Below are positions 18,597 to 32,020 of a stretch of 64,000 nucleotides of DNA, in pieces. This stretch comes from Brugia malayi (Eukaryota; Nematoda; Chromadorea; Rhabditida; Onchocercidae), in assembly GCF_000002995.4 (NCBI RefSeq), contig NW_025062478.1:6982001-7046000 (forward strand). The letters run 5' to 3'. Numbering within the stretch: the first letter of the stretch is position 1; each line of letters opens with the position of its first letter. The notes beneath the pieces are model-generated. The model saw only the letters and a program-made list of their open reading frames with translations. It was not told the DNA's origin and did no database searches. The position numbers were made by a program, and so were the translations under genes.

Positions 18597-19943
18597 CTAG
18601 TGACGAATTAAGATGAACTCAAACTTCGTCTCTTTTTCATCTACTAACGGAAAATTCAGGTCAAAACGATCCTCGTTGTTTGCTCTTTTACAAATGCACA
18701 GAATATGTTATTCTGCTTTATGTCTGATACACAGATTGGATTTTAATTCATTTCTTATCGTTAAAACAAAATGGTTTACTGGTTTATAATTCTCTCCCTC
18801 TCTCTCTCTTTCTGTCACTACTTTTACATTTATTTAAATCCATGATATCAATGATTTTCAGTTATCAAAGAACGAATTTGTTCTTCACTGTATAATGATG
18901 CCATTTTTTAAATTAAGTTTGAAGAAGAAAATAATTACCTCGAAAAAGTTATCGATAAAAGATTTACCCTTCACTATGTTTTGCCTTTCACTTCTTCAAA
19001 AAAACAAAATTAATCTATCAATCCACAAAATCATTAATCATCTAATCAACATTACGCGGTATTCAACGAATTTGAATAAAATTCGAATCTTTTAAGCATG
19101 ACTAAATCTATTGCCATTTGGATGTATTTTTTATTCTGAATTAGCATTAGTAGTATCTTGTCTACAGAAAGAATAAAGAATATCTTCCATTGACTTCTTA
19201 ATGTTGTGATAAAGACATCACATAAAATTCAAACTAATTAATTAGTAATGATTTTTTGTATTGCCATTTTTCAGAATGATATGCATATGCAATAAGCGAT
19301 GCTAATTTTGAATCATATTTCATTATTTTAGGCATATATCACTTATTTTCATCAATACATCTTTAATCTATTTATTTATTAGAAGTACTTTTTACTCTTC
19401 ACTTTTAATTGTTTCCTTGAACATTTCACTATTATTATACTTTGGAGAACAAAACTTTTCCAGTTAGCTTATTGTTAATCATACCTGAATTTTTTCATCA
19501 AATTACTTTGCAATTTCTTTCTTCATAATTCGTTTTCTATGAGATGGATTTTTTATTATTTGTAATAAACATGTCCAATTCTTATTTTACTATCAATCCA
19601 GAATTCAGAAGTACTTCTGGCTCATTAATGCAAATGTCAAATGAAATTTTCATCAATCATCGACTGAATTAGAGGAGAAATTAAGGCATAGCTGTTTTTC
19701 TTCTTCAAACTTAATTTAAAAAGGTAAAACAGATGCTTATCTGTAGAAATTCCTTCTATTAGCTAAATATTTGTTTCATTTGAAAATGTATTAACCATAA
19801 GAAAAGATGATAAAATATATTGATATATAAAAAAATGTAAATTCAATTTATAAATCAGTATCAGATTGATTGAAATGGGTTTCCTGCAAAATGGCTATTT
19901 TTTAAGCAATAAAATGAAAAATGATCACATGAAATTATGTAAA

Positions 19944-20129
19944 TCAATTAATTCTTAAGGAAAATAAATTTGATGTTAATAAGGAGAGCAATAAAAATGC
20001 ATCGTGGATTATTTGAGATTGAACAGTTGGCAAAATCTCAGTAGTGCGTCCTGATAACCCAATATTATCTTTATGACCAGATATTCGGTTGTTTTCCATT
20101 ATTGCATTCCTTTCGCTTTGTAATTTCAT
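19944..20129 (-). CDS. Candidate first exon, unknown
   Basis: An ATG at 20129 opens 61 codons on the minus strand. The first 40 residues are polar and coding-like (Glu-Arg-Asn-Ala, Gly-His-Lys-Asp-Asn, Arg-Thr-Thr-Glu). The last 20 are Leu/Ser-rich and may be intron read-through after a donor. It could be the 5' exon of the gene whose end lies at 18428, since an in-phase donor exists, but this is not shown. Confidence 0.2.
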   Translation of the reverse strand: MKLQSERNAIMENNRISGHKDNIGLSGRTTEILPTVQSQIIHDAFLLLSLLTSNLFSLRIN

Positions 20130-21724
20130 TTATAATCTCTTTAATAAAATTTAAATATCAATTCTAGTAGCAAATGAAGCAAATTTTCCCTTAATTAACT
20201 GATCATAGAACTTGACTGATTTTTGTCTCAGAGTATAAATAGTCAACCTTTTCCCATGATAAAACTCTGGGGCGTTACATATTAGCTTAATCTGAAATTT
20301 GGATGACTTAATTTTCATACTATCAGTGTGTCAGTTATCTACTGGACTGCAATCTTTAGAGCATCGATCGAGTAAGTTAGAAATAATTGCGGTTCAATAT
20401 GTGAGCATTTAATACGTAGACATTGACATTATTCAATTCTAGTTCAAATTCCTTCTGTGTTACGTTTACTCGTGGAGTAGTACTCATCGACATAATTCTG
20501 AAATGTTGAAATATCTGATAGATTTATCGGGCGTCATATGCGCATTCGTACAATCTGACAACTGTATGAATGCGCTCCTGCAACTTTCTGCCCCTACTGC
20601 TGCAACACATCTTCGTTCACCTCCTCCTTCACTTCTACCACTGATTTACACACACTGTGCTGCTGGAATTTCAAGGTGGTTTCAAAAAAATGTCATCTCT
20701 CCAAAGAGAAAACATCGTATCATGTTAATATGTCTACCAGTATACATTCATTTCTGCATTTCTTCTGCTAAATGACCTAAATTATTGAAGGAATCATTTC
20801 GTATGGCCTTCTCAATATTATCACTAGTTTAAAGTAAGAAGAGCAGATAAAATATGAAATGATTGTGACAGAAATAAAAGTAAAGAATGGAATGTTATGC
20901 TAGTAGAGTTATGAAGCTAAGTTATACACAGAACCACACATCTTCACAACAGTCGTCAATCCTATCTTTCACGACCGCTATTTAAGAAATAACTTCATTT
21001 CTAATCAATGTATAAATAATAGTTGCAGAAATTTCAGCTGTTTATATGTACGCTCAAATATGGTACCATCTCACAACCACAGTTTTAAAATTCGGAAAGT
21101 AAGTAATAATACGATTTGCAAATAATATAACAAAAGTAATTATGACAAATTATCCCTCTTTTTTTCAGCATGGTTGTTAGATTTAAAAAAAAAGATACTT
21201 TATTTTCCTGCTCTTTATGCTATTAAATATCATTTTTTTTCCTCAGTTTCATTTCTAAAAATATACCACCATAATTGGAATCAAATGTTTTAAATTTGTG
21301 ACAAATTCTTTCATTCGAAATATTAAAAAAAGACAAAACTTCCTTTGAAACGAAGATACTGATTAAGCGAAGATGGATCATTTCCTGTTTAACTAAATCA
21401 ATCTTCACTAGTGTAAAAATAAAAAAATAGAAGATATGAATAGGTCAAGATATAATTTATCTTGAATATATTTCAAAGTGGAAGAATTTTTATCATATAA
21501 AAGTTGATACAAAATATCATCAGAGATTTTAATTACACATACCGATCAATGACTATTCTTTTTAACTGATCTTTTGAAAATTTCGCATTTTGTGTAAATA
21601 ATTCTTTTATACGGTAAAAGCGATGATGCATTCTTATCGTATATCATTCTAAAAGTCTATTTTATATCAAATTTTTTACTAAAATCAGGGTTTATTTATT
21701 TAAAAAAGGTATTAAATTCTGCAG
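20130..21724. other. Non-coding stretch
   Basis: Contains a GC-richer patch at 20530-20680 that is open in one + frame (20503-20775). Its composition is Ala/Leu/Ser/Pro and no splice partner was found. It may instead be regulatory sequence of the downstream gene. Confidence 0.35.
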
Positions 21725-21741
21725 ATGAAGGCGTCGCAGTA

Positions 21742-24700
21742 ATGGGTTTTAAAACTGTGCCGACAACAACACCGGAAACAGCTCTGAAAGAGCCAAAAAC
21801 AAGTAAAGGAATCAGGAATCAATTCTGGTCAACAGGTTTTGCTAAAAGCGATGAACAAACACCAAAACGACCTGAAACAACTGTAAACAAGCAGTTTCTA
21901 CCAAAGAAAAAGCACGGAATTAGTGAGGCTTGGTCAAAACAAATGCAAGAAAGTGTACGTTTTTAATCGTTCACTTTCAACGGAAAAAGCGTATTTTTGC
22001 TTCAGATACCAGTATTACACGTGAGGTATGCTTGCATTGGACCATGCATAAATAGTTAGAACGTGTTGGAACAAATTGTGGAATAAGCAAAGTGAACCCA
22101 GGGAAGTGCATTCAAAAATTTGGCTTAATCATATTAGCAAAACATTTCATATTGTTGTAATAATGTAAAGATGAGCCAAAATCAAAGAAATGAAGTAAAA
22201 TGTTGATACATAGTTACATAAGGACTAAAAGAATGTCAGCTATGAAATTTTATTGGTAACTCGCAAATGAACTTTTCTTCGATACAAAGATGATTCGATT
22301 AAATGCTTGTTAGACTATAAACAAATTAAATCTTTTCATTTGATACAATATTGATGGAAATTTTTATCAGAAGCATACAGAAGAGAAAATGAATATTCAA
22401 AAAAAGGGTTTTAAAGTCTAGAGCTCAAAAAACCACATTAAATAGACTTCAGTTGATGAGTTATTGTTCAGCGACCGTTATTTTTTTCAAATTTAGTCGA
22501 TATAAAAATAAGAAAAATACTTTTTGAATAAAAATAATTAAAAACTATTTTAAAAATATTCTTTAGAAGTCATGCTGATCTATTACTATTCTCATATCAT
22601 TTGTTTTCACTAAGATATTTTAGCGTGAAGATCTGAAACAACCTTTTCCGTACACGCCATTCAAATCAGGCTCAGTAAGTAAAAAAACATCAGCAAATAT
22701 ATTGCGTGATGCAACCTTGAGCATGCGTTTGAATCAGGATTTTTCGCAAATTTATGGTACTGAACAGCAAACAGGTCAACACTTCCCTTTTCTTTCTAAA
22801 TTTTTGTTACTTTTAAAATGGCAGATTTACAACGAAATTTCTCTAATTAAGAATTATGGACCCTAAAAATTTCAATTTTGTTCTTTCAATATCAGTCACA
22901 ATCCAATAATTTCAGCTTTTTCAGGACATCCACGGACGATATCTAGTATTCAAGGGACAATGAGAACACATCATACTAACGGCTTATACAGTAAGTTATT
23001 CCTTCTGATTTTGTGATCTTATCAAACTCAATTCTCATATCAAAACCTTCAAATTCGTACACTTCATTTAGTTTTTTTTTTTCGAATTTTTTGAACTAAC
23101 AGTAATAAATCGTACATTATCAGACGATTTATCATTGCAACGGAAAGACGTAAATTCAATTGTCTGTGATTAATAATTTAAAGATATCTGCAAATATTGC
23201 ACTAAAATATAATTATAAATTCGTGCAAAAGTAATTATATAGTGATATCGGACGTAGAATGTTCAATATTTTGCAACAGTTACTGTGATAAATATAATAA
23301 ATGATATTCATATATGATACTTTGATAAACCTAGTTACCATGATAAAACTGCTAGTTAGAAAGTTTTTTTTTTTTTTTTTTATAGAAAGTGAGTAATCTG
23401 ATTTATCAACCTGTAGGTACCAGTGCAATACCACGCCCGGAGCCGAAAGGAATTTGGAGAGGGTCACAATCCGGAATAATCCCACCACCACCAGGATCAT
23501 ACCGTCCAGCTAGTGCGATGAATATGCCTGTCTTATCTCGACCACCTTCAAGAGCAAACAGCGACTTAGGAATAGGTATGAAATGATGAAGTAATTTACA
23601 ATTCTGCTCAGCTGTTCACTGTTATTAATGTTACTTTTTATTTCTTATCTTGTAAAAAATACATAGAATAAATTCTTAACTGACTGAAATTATTTTGATT
23701 CATTTAATTTTCTTTTTTCCTTCTTCTTGTAGTACATAGATGAATATTAAATTAAATGTGGAATAATAATGAATTTGTTAAATGACTTATGCAGCTGTAA
23801 TGTGCAAGAAAGAACCGAAAAATTTAGTAATTTAAATGCGTGTTTTTCTAGAAGATCAATGTGCAATGAAATCTGACTTATATCCAGATCAAAAATCAGA
23901 AAGGCGGTATATTACTGTTCTGAAATATTAGATTGTTATAATAACTGTTGAGTTCTGATTAATATATTGCTATATTCTGATAGGTACCATTGCTTTTTGC
24001 GATAATATCGGTACTGGACCATCGAGATATCAGAGCTATTGTACACTTCCTCGGCCGGAACAAATCGATTTCGACCAGCATTCAAACTATGGCAATGAAA
24101 TTAGTCACATGGCTAAACAAATCAATCAGCTATATGGCCCCTACAATACACATGTTCAACCATCAATTAGTCCTAATCCAATGAGCAAGCAGGTCTGAGC
24201 CATTTTTAGTACTTTTGTTTTTGTAGCAAAAGCACCGATTGATAGGTTATCTTAAGATATTTCAGAGCACTAAGCTTTTTGGTGGTATCAAGATTTTGTT
24301 TTTATTTTCTTGTTAAATTAGAATGAATTTACCAGTACTTGCGATGTCGTTGATCACTTCATATCTATCTGTTGCATCTCTTTTCATTCAAATTTATTAA
24401 AACTCAAAATTAAAAATAAATTAGAAGTGAATCATTTTCTAATTATAGTAATTTTATTTTGCTAATATTGTTAATCGTTTTTTAATTTGCAACTTCTGTT
24501 GAAGGTCCTTAGTTGGAAATAAAGGCTGTGAGTTTTTTTTTTCTAAAATTTTTACTTTCTAAACATTAAAAAATTTTTTCGATCCAGACAATCTGCTTGA
24601 TTTTGGAAATTATGCTATATCATCTTTGAAGCCTTCCATTAATCTACTTAAATTTTTTTAGTGAAAGAACAAGTGTGAAATTGAATGAGATTTATTTGAA

Positions 24701-26326
24701 AGTTCGGAAAGATTTAAGCTCTTTAAAAGTTTAAAGAGGTTTTGTAAAATCAAGGCATTTCAATTCCCACTTTCAACCGGAAGTGAACAACAAATAACTT
24801 TTGTTTCCTTTCAGGAATACATACAATTTTGCTGAAAAAAACTGTAATAGTTATAGTATAACCGTCACCTGTTTCCTTACCAGTGCATCGCTTTTAAATC
24901 AAACGAAATTTAATAAATTCTTGAATTCTGACCAACTTCAGGGTATATTACCAAATAGTCGACCGGCATCTTCGATGCTTATTGGAGCTCCAGGAATGGC
25001 CAGTGATTATCTCACCAGGCGACAGTCTTTATATGGGCCTGCCGAATCCAATGTTATCCCGCAAATATCTGACGAAGATATTTTAAAGCCTGCGAAAGAA
25101 ATAGTCCACTTCGATGCACTTTCCGTGCTTTCTGTTCTTCAGGTTCATCTGTTTACTTCTATCTTCCAATTCTCTAACTATCAAAACAATCACAAATTAT
25201 TGCTGAGATGTCTTATTCTTCGTCTGGCTACTTCTCTGTAAAGCTTTTTTCTGCATGATAAATGTATTTCTCAGGTTCTTTGTTCATTAGTAATCTTTGG
25301 TTGTGGAGTTTTGCGGATAATCTGGAATTCAAAATGGGCACTAGGTATCGAACTTCTTCTTGCTGCACTCGTTTTCTCAGCTGGTGTTACCGGAGTTTGT
25401 GCTAGCAGTCGAAGGTCTTTTTTTATCTCTATGTTTTATTCAAAACTTAAATTAGTAAGACTACTTTATTTCAGTGAAAGATTCAATTTTTGTATGTCAC
25501 TTTTACAGAAGATAATTCATTGACATAGTGTTTATCATAAGCATAAATTAAATTAGGATTTAAAAATTATCTTACTTGATTACCAATTTGATTAAATTAA
25601 TATTTTTCAATTCTTTATCCCTGAAACAAATAAAAATTACAATCGTGATACAATTTCAGGTCTTATAGCGCAGCAGCAGCAACATTCATCTTATCTGTGC
25701 TGAATTGTATTCTCTCGCTTATACCTTTTATACTGGGTAATCTAATTTCTCATCTTACTCTCAGTACCTGTGTAAAGAATGATTTTGAAATAAAAATTTG
25801 GCATTTAACAAATTTCACTGAAAACAAATTATTTTATTAATTCCTAGGTACGCTTCCGGTTATGGCAAATGCATTTCCTAGATCGAATCAGGAATGGCTA
25901 TTTGACATGCATGAATCATTGGCTATCGACTATTTATTAAGTTTCACTTGTTTTGCCGAGGTCAGTTTGATCTCTACATACAAAGAAAAATCGAAGAGTG
26001 AAAGCAGTTTAGAATTCAAAAAAAGTGATATGGCAGTGGATTACATTTAATTTGGCTTCTTTTGATTTCGCATTTTTGGGAATATTTGAATTAAGCCTCA
26101 ATCAGTGAAGTTTCATTCAAGCTAATGAAATCTGAATTTATTGCAAGGATAATTACAGTTAGTGATAGCAATGATAACGTCAATCTATGGGTGCAAGGCA
26201 TTGGGTTTAACGATGAGGCTTGTTGAGAAGCTTCGCTTCAGTGCTGATCTGAATACTGTCTTCGAAGATTTATCTCCTGCAATACAAAAAGGAATGGAAG
26301 AAGTGGACAACAAGGAAGCAGTGTGA
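21742..26326 (+). CDS. Four-helix membrane protein with long Pro/Ser-rich N-terminus
   Basis: Ten exons chain in phase: 21742-21954, 22624-22774, 22925-22990, 23390-23575, 23984-24192, 24942-25142, 25275-25414, 25660-25736, 25848-25960, 26159-26326, giving 507 residues. Residues 1-330 are low-complexity and polar (Thr/Pro/Lys, then Pro-Pro-Pro-Pro, Arg-Pro-Ala-Ser and Asn-Pro motifs) and probably disordered and cytoplasmic. Four hydrophobic helices follow at about 332-357, 363-385, 390-413 and 440-462, then a charged 45-residue tail. The topology is tetraspan-like, but the cysteine pattern of true tetraspanins (CCG in the large loop) is absent. The helix 1-2 and 3-4 loops are short, as in small four-helix families. 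I do not recognise the family. The start is uncertain: the frame is open up to an acceptor at 21723-21724, so a further 5' exon is possible. Confidence 0.7.
23852..23906 (+). CDS. Possible cassette (poison) exon of the four-helix gene
   Basis: Good acceptor (TTTTTCTAG) and a GTATAT donor bound a 55-base open segment in the fourth intron. The flanking exons join in phase without it. Including it shifts the frame and brings a TAA after seven codons of the next exon, so it would switch the product off. This is inferred from splice signals only. Confidence 0.3.
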
Positions 26327-28623
26327 TAGTACTTGAAGATAGCTACTGATAACACTAAGCATCAATTGTAAGATATCAGCGTTGTTACTATCATAAATTA
26401 GTTCCAGCTATTTAATTAATATTCGAGTTTTGTTCTTCACAACAATAATTATGAAATTCTAACCAGTCTGATTAATTGAATTGAATGAAATAGTTTGATT
26501 GCTGGCTAATCGGCTAAACAAGCATTTATCCTGCTTACCAGGTGCTAGAGAAAATATTATGAGAGAATTAGAGGGTCAACTATTTCTTCATAACAAATAA
26601 CATTTTCTCTGTTTTTATTATTAATTCATTTAAACTACTATGGCATTCTATATCAAAATTCCACTTATCATTTATCATTCATTCATATCATTCATTACTT
26701 GGCCAGTCTCATGTAAGTTGAGCTTTCTAAAAAAAAAATTGTTCGCTTCACATTGTTCAACATTTCACACTTATTACTTACTTCATTCTCACATAACATT
26801 ATTCCAATGATGCAATTCCATATCCTACGGTTTTTGAGAGTCTTAGAAGTAATAAGTGTCATCATTTAGTGACAATTAGCTTGATAATCTGAGATTTTAA
26901 AGGAGACAAAAAAAAAAAACTCGACTTTCTAAGTATATATAATCTATGCAACAAAAAGATCTACGAAATATAGCTACAAATTTATTTATACTTGTTTGAA
27001 TGAAACCTTTCAGAGAAATACTTTTTACTTCCGTGTTGTCGAAGTGTTAAAAACTTCTTTGCAGAATTCTGGAATATTGCCACCAACTTCGTAATTCTGT
27101 ACTGATTTCAAATATTTTGATCCGTAAATTGAATGTTTCAATATAAACAATTAATCGTTATGAACAAACGAATCGTTCTGGAATCTTTCACGAAATTGAT
27201 ACAATACCACAGCACGGAAGTTAATTGATTCAAGTACTGAATAAAGTAAGAAAGTAATTCTAAAAAAATATAATACTTGTCATAGGGATTATAGGACTTC
27301 TTACTCAAACTTTATGCAAATTTCCAACGAAATCATTACAACGGGACGAACATAATGTTATTCTATTTATATATGAAACAGAAATGCTTCACATGCATCC
27401 TTCCCGACTGCAAAATTTGCAAAAAAATTTTGTAGCTTCTAAGAAACAAAAACATCAAAACAATGGCTGTTTGCTTTTCCACTGAAGAGATAAAAAAGTA
27501 AATTAAATGAAAGAGTAAATAAAGTCATTTAGTTCCTCGTCATGACAATCATTTATCAAATTGCTCTTCTGAATTTGTAACACATTGTGAACGACATCAT
27601 TGCGTTCTAACTCTTATTTCTAAAAAAGTGCACACGGTCATAAATTCTTCTCATTTTTGCATAGTCTACAACTATATATTAACAATAATATGAAATGTGT
27701 GAAATATTTGCGCTTAAAGAGTTTCAAATTGATAACATATGAAAAGAGTATTCCCTTTTAATTTCGTTTTGCTAAATTTTATTTCTGTTCGAGCATTTAT
27801 CCTAATACCGAAATATTGAAATTTAATCAGTGACTTCTTGATAAATATAATTGATATTAAGCCAATGGAGAAAAAGTTCAGGAAGCGAGCATTTTGGATG
27901 TTTCAACAAATTATTCGCATTCAACAATTATAGCAAAGGGAGCGCACAAAATCATTTCCAACTTTCAAATACAAAAATGTTGACAAACACGGTTTCAAAA
28001 ATTTAAAACAATTATTAATAACTCTAGATCAAAGATTTTTTAATGGCAATTTTTGAAAGCCATTAACATACACAACATAGATATGTAGACTTGCGAATTA
28101 AAATGATCTATGTGAATAAGCAAGAAGTGATAGCGAAAAGTATTATTTGAACTATTATTTCATACCACTGATTAGTGACGGTTTCCTCTTAATTCAATGT
28201 AGAAAAACTCTGCTTACCACTTTCTGTCATTCAAAATTCTTCTTGGTTTTAATTATCAACGAGCAATTTCATGAAAGTGTCATAACCGTTATATTATTTG
28301 GAAATAAAAGCAAACAATCAAAAGCTTTTGTGAGGTTTACAAATAATTTTAAAAAACAATGATACAACGCATATGCAAGGTGAAAATAATATGTAAAGAA
28401 TTCTCTGATTTCATAAGCATTCCATCCAATTACAGATAAAACTAACTGCTGAAGAATTATGAATGCTTGTAAAACACCTCGGTTTATAAACAGAAGCACC
28501 TCTATATCTTCAAGTTATTAATTGTAGTCTTAGAAATCTAAAAATCAGAAAAAAAGTTTTTTGTATTTCGTTTGAAAAAAAAAAAAAAAAAACGCTCCTA
28601 GATCACTTATGTGTTAAGGATAA
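26327..28623. other. Intergenic, no gene seen
   Basis: 2.3 kb of AT-rich DNA between two + strand genes. Open frames at 28147-28499 overlap on opposite strands and look like chance. An A homopolymer at about 28574-28591 precedes the next gene. Confidence 0.5.
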
Positions 28624-29978
28624 ATGCAGCAAGGATATCTCGTGATTGTATCAGAGCCTTATCTATTACCATTCGATCTTCTGCTGTTGGATTATCAATT
28701 GGGTCAGCATTACAGGTTTTTGAATTTTTATTTAAAGAATTTGAGATAAGTTTCTAGTACAAAATAATTATTTGTCGCCGCTGATTTATTGTCACCTAGT
28801 ACTTTTTACTCCAGCCATTTATATTCTTTTAATTCGTCAGATTTGGATTCTTTGTTAGTAATTAATAACAAATAACGTGAGAATAAATGCAAGTTCTAAT
28901 ATTTCTAGCAAAAGTTCATCTAAATTTTCATAATTTTCATAAAGACCTTATTTATTCCTCTTGACCGGAGGGTGTCATTGTTAATGTTTTTTATCATATC
29001 GACTATTTTGCTTTGTACTATACCGAAAAGTGTTCTGAAATTTTGTGATCTGATAAATTCGGTATCTATTATTTCTTGCTTAACACAAAAGTTTGAACTA
29101 AGGTAAACTGCTATGCAAGTCCACTTTTGTATACTTTTGAAAATCTTTATTTCTTAATCTATTAGACGATGACTGTGTTACTTTTCAAAGTCGCCAGCGT
29201 TTTCGTGAAATAGCAAGTAATTCACGTTTATTATTTGAACTAGAAGTGATTTTAGAATGCTCATTTGATCTTATAATACCGAAGCAATCTTATGTTATCG
29301 AAGTTCGATCAAATTGGTTTACAGTGCAAAATATCAATATAGATGTCAAAGTGTAAGCAATTTTTTTTCAAATTATTTTAACTAATCTTGTCCTCTTTCT
29401 GATATCCTAAAATAGCAATTCAAAATGGCATTTCATTTTACAATAATGATGTAATTGAAATGACCATCAAACGATATTCTACACTGGCACTGTTCAGTCT
29501 ATTAACAGTTAATATGTTATTTTACATCAATTTTATTTCAAAGGAAATCAAATTTTTTTAGAACTTTCAAAGCTGAGCTAACTTTCAAAGCTAATTTCAA
29601 TTTTAATTACTTAAAATGTTCCCAGCGATAAGCAATCGGTGATACGGTGTTATCAGTCTATCATAGCCTTTCTATGCGGACAGTTGGATTACATGAAAAC
29701 AAGTATTCAAGTTATGAAATTGCTTGATACTTTTTATGCAAAAAAATTAAAGTTAGCTTTCATGTAACACGTAATACAAGATTTTACTGTTCTCCATTTT
29801 TATGTCATTTGAAGTTTTTTTTTTTTTTTTTTAATGGTCTAAGTATAAAGAGTAAGTTAAGATTTTTCTAGCAGAGGGTGTTTCTAGGTACATCGTTGGT
29901 GTCAATATAGATCTCGAGTACTTTGCTCTCTATAGTTTTGCTTTTGGACTAATTTCTATTCATGATTTCACTTGTTAG
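28624..29978 (+). CDS. Unrecognised 160-residue protein, four exons
   Basis: ATG at 28624 directly follows an in-frame TAA, so the start is well fixed. Exons: 28624-28702 (or to 28715), 29166-29352, 29626-29751 and 29888-29978, phases 1, 2 and 2, ending in TAG. The first donor is ambiguous: the better-looking GTTTTT at 28716 leaves the wrong phase for the next exon, while GTCAGC at 28703 fits. Residues 1-25 are Leu/Tyr-rich, with Ser-Glu-Pro-Tyr-Leu-Leu-Pro-Phe-Asp. The middle is mixed, and the C-terminal 50 residues are helix-like. If the third donor is skipped the protein ends at a TAA at 29767 instead. I recognise no domain. It could be a fast-evolving nuclear or trafficking protein; that is only a guess. 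Confidence 0.55.
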
Positions 29979-30879
29979 TACACTCTATTCTGAAGACTCG
30001 AACCTAGAGGTCAAGCTAGCACACTTCAGAAGTTAATAAAAAGTAAATAAGAAAATTGATTTAAAAAGAATGGATCTTTTCTCATTCTGTTTTTAACCTT
30101 ATATTCATTTTCTGTTTTTCGTTTTTTCCAAACTTATAAACATCTCAGGAAATAATAATATATTAACGCTATAAGATATTATAGCAATTTCTTCGACCAC
30201 TCACTCCTACTTATGCTATTATTATCCATTAAATTAAAAAAGCTTTAAAACCCATCAGAAAATTCGGAAGGACTTTTAAACTTTTTAAGCGTACTTGGAT
30301 AATAATGCTGATAATGGATATGATGCCTGTTTCTACTTTTCTATCATGATTTGAAATTCAACTTCTCTCGCAAAATTGCAAGTGAACCAAATTCAATTAA
30401 CTGAATAGTTTTTTAATTATAAAAAACTAATTGAGTCTCATTATTTCAAATTTACAGCTACAACACCAAATGATGATAAGTATAAAATATTTTGGATGAA
30501 TATTTGTATATATCTGTATTAACAAAACAAATAATACGATGAATATTTTGAACATATTTTCATCAATAAAACCTATAACACACATGAACAAATTCAATAA
30601 ATCAGGCTATTATTATTGCCAGTCTAGGACAATCAATGTTACTGATCATCGGTATTGTTCTGATGTGCTTTTCGGCTGATTCTACTAATTTGAACCTGAA
30701 ATTGGTGCTCCAAAATACAAGTCTGGAAATTTTTACCGAATTTTGATAATAGAAATTGATTTTTTATGCAATGTGATTCGGACCGAATGTGTATCAATAT
30801 TCTGTTGTGGTGAAAAATAATAAAAAAATTCGGTTAATTTAGCTAATTAAAAAGTCATTAAAAATTAACTGTGCGGAAC
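29979..30879. other. Intergenic, no gene seen
   Basis: AT-rich, with no supported exon on either strand. Confidence 0.5.
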
Positions 30880-30970
30880 ATGGCAGCACTCTTTGAGGTT
30901 AAAAGCAGCAAAGACTTCAAAAACAAAATTTTTCCAATAGATGCAGCACAGGGAATTTCTTCCAATACAG

Positions 30971-31516
30971 AAAACTGTTAAGCGCTGAAGCTAAGTGCTC
31001 ACCAAAGTATTGGATAACACATAAATCAATCTATCAGTCTATGCTGAAAGCCAGAGATATTCAATATTATGAGTCTATGAGAGATTACACTATGCAAACC
31101 ACAACCACGAAAAGTAATAATAGAAATTAATCAGGTGACTTGAGCAAATTGTAAGTTCAATGCAAACTAAACGAAAGTTATTACACATGTTTTAGAATTA
31201 TCGTAACGAACTAAAAAAATAATAAAACTGATCATATGAAGATTAGCTGGAATTATATGAAATCAAAGAATATCAACAAAATGAAGTGTTTTTAATATGA
31301 AATAAAACATTAAGTAATAACAAGTCGGACGTTTCAAATAATCGTAGACAGAAAGATAACAAAGACAAAATTCACATTCTGAAAACACATTCAGTTACTT
31401 TGTAAGTCAAAATAGCTACACTATGAAAGCGAAAGATTTTGGTAAATGGAAATTGAAGGCTTAGCTATCGTCGAGAATCATACGTGATAAACGTCAATAA
31501 AGCTGTGATCAAATGA
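30971..31516 (+). CDS. Exon cluster of an unknown gene (incomplete)
   Basis: Three exon-like segments read in coding style: 30971-31113 (after a strong pyrimidine tract and CAG), 31315-31401 (ending at a perfect GTAAGT donor) and 31465-31516 (to TGA). The second joins the third in phase (TT plus C). The first does not join the second directly. A 16-base piece at 31135-31150 fits both phases but would sit only 21 bases after the first exon, too short for a normal intron. The peptides are rich in Lys, Ser, Asn, Gln and Thr, with no known motif. A separate ATG frame at 30880-30981 (33 codons, different frame) overlaps the start and also looks coding. The locus may be mis-modelled or a decayed gene. 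Confidence 0.35.
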
Positions 31517-31590
31517 CTAACATGTAAGATGGATTCGATGCATAGAAGAACGATAAAAGATAATTACGATTAAAAAGAAACGCATCTGAG

Positions 31591-32020
31591 ACAACAACGG
31601 GAATTACTCATCTTCTGCATCGTACGTCTCAAGGAATTAGTGCGGAGCTCTCTTCACCGGAGCAGTCTTATTTTTCGTACACAAAATCCGGCGGTCATTT
31701 TACACTCTATTGTGAAAGTTGTAACGGAGACACTGAATACGGCCAATTTGCTAACAATTTTAATTGAGATTCGTGTATTACGAGATTTTGCAAATCATGC
31801 AGAACTTAGATTTTATTTTAGGAAATTTACAGTATCTTGAAATTGCATTTCCGGTACAAGGATCTATTCTTCCTACTAAATAAAAAACATAATGCAATAA
31901 CCATTAAGTCATCCCGAAGACACCACTGGGGTCACAGAAACGCAAAAGATAGAGGAAGTATCGTATCGCACGCATGCGAAAGAACCTCTTTGTCCTGTCA
32001 CTTCCCATTCTTCTTCATAA
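31591..32020 (+). CDS. Two further candidate exons, unknown protein
   Basis: Segment 31591-31767 is open for 58 codons to TGA, with a Ser-Pro-Glu-Gln-Ser-Tyr-Phe-Ser-Tyr stretch and a Cys-Glu-Ser-Cys pair. Segment 31909-32020 starts after TTAAG and encodes His-Pro-Glu-Asp-Thr-Thr-Gly-Val-Thr-Glu-Thr and a Ser-rich end at TAA. They lie in a GC-richer island, where the other frames and the minus strand are also partly open, so frame choice is uncertain. The phases do not obviously join. They may be alternative 3' ends of the cluster just upstream. Confidence 0.3.
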
